Positions 1-6,846 of a DNA stretch of 8,631 bases are shown here, in pieces; the stretch's first letter is position 1, and every line of letters starts with the position of its first letter. The translations under genes were made by a program, and so were the position numbers. The notes beneath the pieces were generated by a model, which had not been told where the DNA came from, did no database searches, and saw nothing but the letters and a program-made list of their open reading frames with translations. The stretch is from DATKEH01 sp035546355 (lineage in GTDB: Bacteria > Acidobacteriota > Thermoanaerobaculia > Multivoradales > JAIOJS01), in NCBI GenBank assembly GCA_035546355.1, contig DATKEH010000094.1, positions 1-8,631 of the forward strand, given 5' to 3'.

Positions 1-1
1 C

Positions 2-1797
<1,796 letters not shown>

Positions 1798-1801
<4 letters not shown>

Positions 1802-1829
1802 GGCATGGCGCTGAAGCGCCATGCCTCAC
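1798..1829 (+). other. Perfect 14-bp stem-loop over the nrdA stop codon
   Basis: Bases 1798-1811 are exactly complementary to 1816-1829, with a TGAA tetraloop at 1812-1815. The stop codon TGA (1799-1801) lies in the 5' arm. No T-run follows, so a textbook intrinsic terminator is not supported. It could slow or partly stop transcription into nrdB, protect the nrdA 3' end from exonucleases, or be an unrelated palindromic repeat. The structure is seen directly; the role is inferred. Confidence 0.7.
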
Positions 1830-1830
1830 C

Positions 1831-1889
1831 GTAGGTGCCGGCCGCCGCGCCGGCCCTCCGGGTGGGCGGCCGCAGAGGGCCGCCCCTAC
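1831..1889. repeat. GTAGGGGC-family palindromic repeat, copy 1 (nrdA-nrdB gap)
   Basis: This 59-bp unit begins GTAGG and ends CCCCTAC, giving imperfect terminal inverted repeats. Its second half folds into a perfect 8-bp hairpin (GGGCGGCC at 1864-1871, loop 1872-1877, GGCCGCCC at 1878-1885). The first half holds a shorter GCCGGC hairpin. It matches copy 2 at 56 of 59 positions. The two-hairpin layout is like REP/BIME elements or small non-autonomous palindromic repeats, but I cannot name a family. Confidence 0.8.
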
Positions 1890-1917
1890 ACCCGCGATCG
1901 CTGGGCCACCGGCCGTC

Positions 1918-1976
1918 GTAGGGGCCGGCCTCCGCGCCGGCCCTCCGGGCGGGCGGCCGCAGAGGGCCGCCCCTAC
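1918..1976. repeat. GTAGGGGC-family palindromic repeat, copy 2 (nrdA-nrdB gap)
   Basis: This second 59-bp copy is in the same orientation as copy 1, from which a 28-base spacer separates it. Two perfect 8-bp hairpins sit in tandem: GGGCCGGC (1922-1929) with GCCGGCCC (1936-1943), and GGGCGGCC (1951-1958) with GGCCGCCC (1965-1972). Each has a 6-base loop. The outer GTAGGGGC and GCCCCTAC ends are inverted repeats. The element ends 9 bases before the nrdB ribosome binding site, so it would lie in the nrdB leader of any nrdAB transcript. Confidence 0.8.
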
Positions 1977-1985
1977 GACGAGGTG

Positions 1986-1991
1986 AGGGAG
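1986..1991 (+). promoter_or_regulatory. Ribosome binding site of nrdB
   Basis: AGGGAG lies 7 bases ahead of the ATG at 1999. It is a good Shine-Dalgarno match and fixes the nrdB start. It lies just outside palindromic repeat copy 2, so the repeat hairpins should leave it exposed. Confidence 0.75.
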
Positions 1992-1998
1992 ACACGAC

Positions 1999-2994
1999 AT
2001 GCCGATCATCAACAGCTCCAAGACCGACCCCAACAAGATCCTCCCCATCCAGTACCCCTGGGCGCGGGAGTACTACAAGGCCGGCGTGGCCAACAACTGG
2101 ACGCCCGAGGAGGTGTCGATGCAGAAGGACGTGGAGCAGTGGAAGTCCTCCCACGTCCTCTCCCCCACCGAGCGGCGACTGATCCTGTGGAACCTCGGCT
2201 TCTTCTCCACCGCCGAGTCGCTGACCGCCAACAACATCGTGCTGGCGGTCTACAACCACATCACCAACCCCGAGTCGCGCCAGTACCTGCTGCGCCAGGC
2301 CTTCGAGGAGGCGATCCACACCGACACCTTCATCTACTGCTGCGACAGCCTCGGTCTCGACCCCGACGAGATCTACAACATGTACAAGACGATCCCGTCG
2401 ATCGACGACAAGGACAGCTTCGTCGTCGATCTGACCAAGAGCGTCTTCGACCCCACCTTCACCACCGACGGCGTGGACAACATCCAGCGCTTCGTGCGCG
2501 ACCTGATCGGGTTCTACGTGATCATGGAGGGGATCTTCTTCTACGCCGGCTTCGCCATGATGCTGGCGCTCAAGCGGCAGAACAAGATGGTGGGGATCGG
2601 CGAGCAGTTCGAGTACATCATGCGCGACGAGAGCCTGCACCTGGCGTTCGGCTGCGACCTGATCAACACCATCCGCGCCGAGAACGCCGAGATCTGGACG
2701 CCGTCGTTCCGCGACGAGATCGTCCACCTGGTGGAGCAGTCCGTGGAGCTCGAGAAGCGCTACGCCCACGACGCCTGCCCCGACGGGCTGCTCGGCATCA
2801 ACGCCGACAAGTTCTGCCACTACGTCGAGCACGTCGCCGACCGCCGGCTCGAGCGCCTGTCGCTGCCCAAGCGCTACGGGCGGGAGAACCCGTTCCCCTG
2901 GATGTCCCAGGCCACCGACCTGTCCAAGGAGAAGAACTTCTTCGAGACGCGGGTCACCGAGTACCAGACCGGCGCCTCGCTCGAGTGGGACTGA
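1999..2994 (+). CDS. nrdB: Ribonucleotide reductase beta subunit, class Ic type (no radical Tyr)
   Basis: This ferritin-like subunit makes the oxidant that starts catalysis in NrdA. It is complete at 331 residues, with a good ribosome binding site. Putative metal ligands are Glu73, Glu104, His107, Glu177, Glu211 and His214. The radical-site position, seven residues after Glu104, is Phe111 (TTC at 2329-2331) instead of the Tyr found in class Ia enzymes. The first ligand is Glu, where E. coli has Asp84. All six ligands and Phe111 sit exactly 16 residues below the Chlamydia trachomatis positions I recall (E89, E120, H123, F127, E193, E227, H230). That enzyme is the founding class Ic protein with a Mn(IV)/Fe(III) cofactor. 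Radical-relay candidates Trp34, Tyr113 and C-terminal Tyr322 are present. The NFFETRVTEY tail fits binding to NrdA. Metal use is inferred, not seen; a dimanganese (class Id) cofactor is less likely. Confidence 0.96.
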   Translation: MPIINSSKTDPNKILPIQYPWAREYYKAGVANNWTPEEVSMQKDVEQWKSSHVLSPTERRLILWNLGFFSTAESLTANNIVLAVYNHITNPESRQYLLRQAFEEAIHTDTFIYCCDSLGLDPDEIYNMYKTIPSIDDKDSFVVDLTKSVFDPTFTTDGVDNIQRFVRDLIGFYVIMEGIFFYAGFAMMLALKRQNKMVGIGEQFEYIMRDESLHLAFGCDLINTIRAENAEIWTPSFRDEIVHLVEQSVELEKRYAHDACPDGLLGINADKFCHYVEHVADRRLERLSLPKRYGRENPFPWMSQATDLSKEKNFFETRVTEYQTGASLEWD

Positions 2995-2998
2995 GGCG

Positions 2999-3505
2999 GT
3001 GGAGTCCCAGGACGATCCCGGGCGCCAGCTTGAGGGCGAGCTCGACCTGCGCGAACAGGTCCAGCTGTGGCTGATGGGCGAGGGCTGGAAGCTCACCGAG
3101 ACCGAGACGCCCGACGCCCAGTGGCTGGTGCAGGCCGAGGACGAGGCGGGGCGCAAGCTGCTCATCGGCCAGTCGCGGTTCCCGCCGGACCAGCTCCGCA
3201 TCATCGGCCTGATCGTGGTCTCGGACGAGCACCGGGAGCAGTACGGCGCCCTGTCGCAGGAGGAGCGCGACCTGCTGATGTGGAACCTGCGCTTCCTGCT
3301 GCTGATGATGAACGTCGAGTTCAGCGGCATCGGCGAGCCGCTGCAGACGATCGAGGTGAGCCAGCGCGCCTACCTCGACGGCCTCAGCAAGGACTCGCTG
3401 ATGCAGCGCGTCTCGCAGACCAAGAACGCGCTGATCGCGGTGCTGTGGTCCTTCGCTCGCTCGCTCAGCGGCGACGGCATGGCCGGCGGCGAGTTCGTGA
3501 ACTGA
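2999..3505 (+). CDS. Conserved hypothetical protein, possibly DUF2299-like
   Basis: This is a soluble, acidic 168-residue protein with no signal peptide or membrane segment. The N-terminal part (about 20-85) alternates charged and hydrophobic residues around VQLWLMGEGWKLTE and a predicted beta-rich region. The C-terminal part (about 90-160) looks helical (LSQEERDLLMWNLRFLLLMM, then SKDSLMQRVSQTKNALIAV). From memory this pattern resembles DUF2299, a small family of unknown function, but I am not certain. The chosen GTG start lies 4 bases after the nrdB stop. A weak purine-rich stretch about 10 bases upstream could serve as binding site, so translation is probably coupled to nrdB. That position suggests co-expression with the reductase, for example as an assembly, maturation or regulatory partner. 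This is inference from context only. It does not resemble NrdI or NrdR. Confidence 0.8.
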   Translation: MESQDDPGRQLEGELDLREQVQLWLMGEGWKLTETETPDAQWLVQAEDEAGRKLLIGQSRFPPDQLRIIGLIVVSDEHREQYGALSQEERDLLMWNLRFLLLMMNVEFSGIGEPLQTIEVSQRAYLDGLSKDSLMQRVSQTKNALIAVLWSFARSLSGDGMAGGEFVN

Positions 3506-3543
3506 AGACCCGGGCGGCGAGCGGGACCGGGCGAGGCCACGGC

Positions 3544-5052
3544 ATGCTGCGGCGGACCCTGCTGGCCCTCGGCGGCGCGGCGCTGCTGCTGCTCGCGGTG
3601 CTGGTCGCCAACGCGGTGCGCGCCGGCCGGCCGCAGGCGGCTGCGGAGGTCGGCGACGCCACCGCGCTCCCCCTGCCGCCCGTCGACCTGGCGGCAGCGA
3701 GCGAGCGGCTGGCGACGGCGCTGCGCTTCCGCACCGTCTCCCTCGGTGCGGACGCGGACGGGGAGCCGGCGGAGTTCCACCGCCTGCACGACCACCTGGC
3801 GGGCTCCTTCCCGGCCGTCCACCGCGCTCTCCAGCGCGAGGTGGTGGCCGGCCTCAGCCTGCTCTACACCTGGCGCGGTGGCGACGCGGCGCTGCCACCG
3901 GTGCTGCTGCTGGCCCACCAGGACGTGGTGCCGGTCGAGCCCGGGACCGAGCGGGACTGGCCCCACCCGCCTTTCGCCGGCACCCTCGCCGACGGCTTCG
4001 TCTGGGGGCGCGGTGCCCTGGACGACAAGGGATCGCTGCTGGCGATCCTGGAGGCCGCCGAGGCGCTGGCGGCGGCGGGGTTCGCGCCACGGCGCACCGT
4101 CTACCTCGCCTTCGGGCACGACGAGGAGGTCGGCGGGGTCGCCGGCGCCGGCCGCATCGCCCAGCGCCTCGCGGCGGCGGGCGTACGCCTGGAGTGGGTG
4201 CTCGACGAGGGCGGCTTCTTCGTCGAGGACGTCCTCGCCGGCGTCGCCGTGCCGGTGGCGCTGGTGGGGATCGCCGAGAAGGGCTACCTGAGCCTGGAGC
4301 TGACGGCGCGGGGCGCCGGAGGGCACTCCTCGGCGCCGCCACCGCGCACCGCCATCGGCTCGCTGGCGCGCGCCGTGGCGCGGCTCGAGGCCGACCCGTT
4401 CCCGGCGCGTCTCGACGGCGCGACGCGGCAGATGTTCGCCGCCCTGGCGCCCGAGCTGCCCTTCCCGCGCCGGCTGGCGATCGCCAACCTCTGGTTGACC
4501 GCGCCGCTGGTGGCGCGCAGTCTCGCCCGCGACCCGGCGCTGGGCGGCATGGTGCGGACCACCCTCGCCCCTACCCTCTTTCACGCCGGCGCCAAGGACA
4601 ACGTCCTGCCCCAGCACGCGGTGGCGGTGGTGAACCTGCGGATCCTCCCCGGCGACACGGTGGCCGGCGCCACCGCCCGGGTGCGGCGAATCATCGACGA
4701 CCCGACCATCGAGGTGCGGCCCCTGCTCCACGAGGTCGCCGGGCGCGACGAGCCGCTGGCGATGGCGGTCGAGCCCTCCGCCATCTCGGCCACCGGCAGC
4801 CCGGGGTTCCGCCTCATCGCGCGCTCGGCGCGGGCGGTGCGCGGCGACGACGTGGTGGTGGCGCCCTACCTGCTCTTCGCCGGCACCGATTCCAAGCACT
4901 TCGCGCCGCTCGCCGACGACGTCTACCGCTTCGCCGGCTCCACCCTCGGCCCGGGAGACCGCGAGCGCGTCCACGGCACCGGCGAACGGATCGCCGTCGA
5001 GGACTACGGGCGGATGATCGAGCTCTACCGGCTGCTGTTGCAGGGAGTGTAG
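3544..5052 (+). CDS. M20 family metallopeptidase (PM20D1 / carboxypeptidase S-like), membrane-anchored or exported
   Basis: This is a zinc-dependent amidohydrolase of 502 residues, close in length and layout to carboxypeptidase S and PM20D1, which cleave peptides or N-acyl amino acids. Residues 2-4 are basic (RR at 3-4), followed by a hydrophobic run at about 5-26: a signal peptide or N-terminal anchor, so the enzyme likely acts outside the cytoplasm. Dinuclear metal-site residues are visible: His125 (LLAHQDVVPV), Asp160 (GRGALDDKG), Glu194 as general base with Glu195 (FGHDEEVGG), Asp221 (VLDEGG) and His452 (GTDSKHF). His261 in GGHSSAPPP fits the lid/dimerisation-domain His. The frame is open further upstream, but the ATG at 3544 puts the signal sequence at the N-terminus and clears the previous gene by 38 bases. 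The ribosome binding site is weak. The stop codon lies in a repeat edge. Exact substrate is unknown. Confidence 0.93.
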   Translation: MLRRTLLALGGAALLLLAVLVANAVRAGRPQAAAEVGDATALPLPPVDLAAASERLATALRFRTVSLGADADGEPAEFHRLHDHLAGSFPAVHRALQREVVAGLSLLYTWRGGDAALPPVLLLAHQDVVPVEPGTERDWPHPPFAGTLADGFVWGRGALDDKGSLLAILEAAEALAAAGFAPRRTVYLAFGHDEEVGGVAGAGRIAQRLAAAGVRLEWVLDEGGFFVEDVLAGVAVPVALVGIAEKGYLSLELTARGAGGHSSAPPPRTAIGSLARAVARLEADPFPARLDGATRQMFAALAPELPFPRRLAIANLWLTAPLVARSLARDPALGGMVRTTLAPTLFHAGAKDNVLPQHAVAVVNLRILPGDTVAGATARVRRIIDDPTIEVRPLLHEVAGRDEPLAMAVEPSAISATGSPGFRLIARSARAVRGDDVVVAPYLLFAGTDSKHFAPLADDVYRFAGSTLGPGDRERVHGTGERIAVEDYGRMIELYRLLLQGV

Positions 5053-5120
5053 GGGCGGGCTCTGTCCCCGCCCGGGCCGGCGCGGAGGCCGGCCGCTTCG
5101 GCGCGGAGGCCGGCCCCTAC
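5049..5120. repeat. GTAGGGGC-family palindromic repeat, copy 3, variant
   Basis: This element starts GTAGGGGCGGG and ends GCCGGCCCCTAC, with the same outer inverted ends as the copies at 1831-1976. It contains GCGCGGAGGCCGGCCCCTAC (5101-5120), the exact reverse complement of the first 20 bases of copy 2. The family is therefore shared by both intergenic regions. The interior differs, with an extra GGCCGGCGCGGAGGCCGGCC block. The first bases supply the stop codon of the M20 gene. Confidence 0.75.
5053..5073 (+). terminator. GC stem-loop directly after the M20 stop codon
   Basis: GGGCGGG (5053-5059) pairs perfectly with CCCGCCC (5067-5073) across a 7-base loop, right after the stop codon. Its place at the end of the plus-strand genes and at a convergent junction fits a terminator. 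No T-run follows, and it is part of the repeat element, so true terminator activity is uncertain. Confidence 0.35.
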
Positions 5121-5163
5121 GCCGGTCCGTGAGCTTCGGCGCGGAGGCCGGCCCCTACGCCGG
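5095..5163. repeat. Two direct copies of a 31-base GC-rich unit, period 38
   Basis: Bases 5095-5125 and 5133-5163 are identical over 31 positions: GCTTCG, the 20-base core GCGCGGAGGCCGGCCCCTAC, then GCCGG. Only 7 bases separate them. A third, decayed half unit follows: 5169-5184 matches 5123-5138 at 15 of 16 positions. This looks like tandem growth of one end of the palindromic repeat. With 5049-5094 it fills most of the gap between the convergent genes. Confidence 0.8.
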
Positions 5164-5203
5164 GCCGACGGTCCGTGGGCTTCGACCGCTGGCCCCTGCG
5201 GCC

Positions 5204-5938
5204 TTACCCGCCGCCGGCGCGCACGTCGTACAGCACCCGCACGTCCTCGGCGATCAGCACGCCGTTGCGGCGCGTCGCCATGATCTCGATGCGGTCGCCG
5301 CGCTCCAGGTTCTCCGGCCCGTACTCGCGCCCCTCGTAGAGCACCCGCGTGCCGCTGTCGTAGTGGACGCGGACGACGTCGCCGTAACCGGTGCTGCCGC
5401 GGCTGAAGCCGCGGATGTAGTCCACCCGCTCGAGCTCGATGAAGCGGTCGCGGGTGTCGACCAGGCGCACCGTGCCGCGCAGCTCGCTGCGGACGTCGTC
5501 GTAGCGGTCGTCGTCGTAGCGGTCGTCGGGTCGGGTGGTGCCGCTGCCGCTAACGTCGTAGACCACGTCGATCTCGCGGGCGAGGAGTCGCCCGCCGACC
5601 TCTCGCACGTCGGCGACGATGCGGTCGCCGGGCTCGAGGGCGGTCGGCTCGTAGCTGCGCCCCTCGTGCACCACGCGCGTGCTCGAGTCGAAGTACAGGC
5701 GGGTACGCTCCTCGCCTTCGCGGAGCCGGTAGCCGTAGCTGGCGTCCTCGACCTCGATGAAGTTGTCGCGGGTGTCGACGTAGCGCACGGTGCCGCGCAG
5801 CTCGTCGACGGCGCGGCCGCTGGTATCGCTGCTGCTGCCGCCGCCGAAGATGTCGCCCAGGCCGCCGGAGCCGCACCCCACGAGGAGGAGCGCGGCCAGC
5901 GCCAGAGCCGATGTATGGATGTTGCGTAGGGTCCTCAT
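5204..5938 (-). CDS. Putative lipoprotein with two tandem beta-rich repeats (DUF5666-like)
   Basis: I do not recognise a named gene. The ATG at 5938 gives 244 residues, beginning with a basic start (MRTLRN) and hydrophobic run, then a lipobox LVGC with Cys22 as the lipidation site. A flexible Gly/Ser stretch follows (23-40). The mature part is a duplication: repeat A at about 46-129 and repeat B at about 152-239. Both start ELRGTVR-VDTRD, continue with FIE, TRV, EGR-Y and GDRI, and end in a YDV motif. A charged RYDDDRYDD linker (140-148) separates them. The pattern of short strands and GDR turn resembles the small beta-barrel DUF5666-type domains. A GGAG ribosome binding site 7 bases upstream supports this start over a GTG at 6043, which would bury the signal peptide. 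It is likely envelope-located; function is unknown. It converges on the M20 gene. Confidence 0.85.
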   Translation of the reverse strand: MRTLRNIHTSALALAALLLVGCGSGGLGDIFGGGSSSDTSGRAVDELRGTVRYVDTRDNFIEVEDASYGYRLREGEERTRLYFDSSTRVVHEGRSYEPTALEPGDRIVADVREVGGRLLAREIDVVYDVSGSGTTRPDDRYDDDRYDDVRSELRGTVRLVDTRDRFIELERVDYIRGFSRGSTGYGDVVRVHYDSGTRVLYEGREYGPENLERGDRIEIMATRRNGVLIAEDVRVLYDVRAGGG

Positions 5939-6260
5939 GATGAATCTCCAGTGGGTGGGACCCGGTTTCGGGGCCCGCCAATCCGTCCGCCGCTGCACGC
6001 GGACGTGGTTTTCGATCTCTTCGACTCCCAGGACGTCTTCCACCGGTCGACCCCGCGCTGCGCCCCGGCCCCTGGGGCGGGCTCGAGGCGAGATGCGGGA
6101 CGCCGCTCGCGGGCACTACCTCTCGGTGGGGTCTGGCGGGTTTCGGGTCGGCGGTCGCGTGCCATGGGTGCTCCTCGACGTCCTGCTGAGAGGTCACAGC
6201 AGGGACCATGCCAACGTCTCGGCCACGGTGCGCGAGCCGGCATCTCCCCGGCGGCGCCGC
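5939..6260. other. 322-base gap between thioesterase and lipoprotein genes
   Basis: No convincing gene is present. Reading frames across it are Arg/Pro-rich with weaker third-position G/C preference than the flanking genes. On the minus strand, frame with the lipoprotein, 5987-6043 encodes VEDVLGVEEIENHVRVQRR, which resembles the end of a BON domain, but the frame hits a stop about 25 codons upstream. A 7-bp inverted repeat (CCTGCTG 6182-6188, CAGCAGG 6197-6203) and a 6-bp GC stem (6061-6066 with 6074-6079) are also visible. The lipoprotein promoter probably lies here, but I see no clear -35/-10 pair. Confidence 0.5.
5946..5949 (-). promoter_or_regulatory. Ribosome binding site of the lipoprotein gene
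   Basis: GGAG on the minus strand lies 7 bases ahead of the ATG at 5938. It decides for the internal start, which places the signal peptide and lipobox at the N-terminus. Confidence 0.6.
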
Positions 6261-6752
6261 TCACCACCGCTGGTATGCGGGGTGACCCGGACCGACCGCC
6301 ACGAAATGCCCGGTGCAGGTGGCCGTGACCTCGCCGGCCGCAGACAGCTCGGCTTCCACCGTCACCCGCTTCCCCTCCGACGCGACCACCCGCGCCGAGA
6401 GCCGAACGGGGCCGTCGCTGGGCGTCGGCCGCTTCATCCGCACCAGGAAGTCCGCCGTCACCGTGCAGGGGGGCGTCTGCTGGCCGTCGCGGCGCATCAG
6501 GTGCCAGGCCGCGGTCCAGTTGCCGTGGCAGTCCAACAGGGTGCCGATGATGCCGCCGTTGAGCACGCCGGGGAACGCCTCGTGCCGCTGCAGCGGCGCC
6601 CACTCGGCCACCACCGGCCCCTCCGGCCCAGCTCCGTCCGCCGGGAAGCTGCGGATGCGCAGCCCCTCCGCGTTGGCCGGCCCGCAGCCGAAGCAGGCGT
6701 TGTGCGGCGCGTACCGCTCCTGCAGGCTGGGCCCCGGCGCTGTTTCCGCCAT
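6261..6752 (-). CDS. PaaI-like hotdog-fold thioesterase
   Basis: This 163-residue cytoplasmic protein belongs to the hotdog-fold acyl-CoA thioesterase group (PaaI/4HBT). It opens with a CFGCGPANAEGL segment (Cys20, Cys23), typical of a PaaI-like subgroup. The core follows with HEAFPGVLNGGIIGTLLD at 57-74. In it, Asn65-Gly66-Gly67 and Asp74 match the usual active-site Asn/His-Gly-Gly and acidic residue on the central helix. The remaining strands (TVTADFLVRMKRP, VRLSARVV, VTVEAELS, TATCTGHFVAV) complete a single hotdog domain. The family usually hydrolyses acyl-CoA thioesters as dimers or tetramers; the substrate here cannot be told. The ATG at 6752 lacks a strong ribosome binding site. It lies 94 bases downstream of the symporter gene on the same strand and may be co-transcribed with it, without an obvious functional link. 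Confidence 0.9.
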   Translation of the reverse strand: MAETAPGPSLQERYAPHNACFGCGPANAEGLRIRSFPADGAGPEGPVVAEWAPLQRHEAFPGVLNGGIIGTLLDCHGNWTAAWHLMRRDGQQTPPCTVTADFLVRMKRPTPSDGPVRLSARVVASEGKRVTVEAELSAAGEVTATCTGHFVAVGPGHPAYQRW

Positions 6753-6846
6753 GCCAGACAGCCTATCGCGAGATCCCTGCCGCGACCGCCGCGAGTCTCC
6801 GGCGGCACTGGCCGTCGGCGGCTGAACCAGCGGAGCGGCCCCCGCC

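Noticed and set aside
1894..1901. GCGATCGC palindrome between repeat copies 1 and 2
   Set aside because: A single 8-base palindrome in GC-rich DNA is not enough to call a site.
1821..3074. 417-codon plus-strand frame over the repeats and nrdB
   Set aside because: Arg/Pro-rich translation in the wrong frame; NrdB in the correct frame is unmistakable.
3067..3543. Upstream extension of the M20 peptidase frame
   Set aside because: It overlaps the 2999-3505 gene, is Arg/Ala-rich, and would bury the signal sequence.
3370..4974. 534-codon minus-strand frame antisense to the M20 gene
   Set aside because: Arg/Gly/His-rich low-complexity product, antisense to a well-supported peptidase.
5095..5163. 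Direct repeats as a possible CRISPR array
   Set aside because: There are only two units, the spacer is 7 bases, and no cas genes are present; it is an expanded palindromic repeat.
5935..6166. 76-codon minus-strand frame starting at ATG 6166 with a GAGGAG site and an ATGA overlap with the lipoprotein start
   Set aside because: The start context is attractive, but the product is Arg/Pro/Ser-rich with no recognisable pattern, and its third codon positions lack the strong G/C bias of the real genes.
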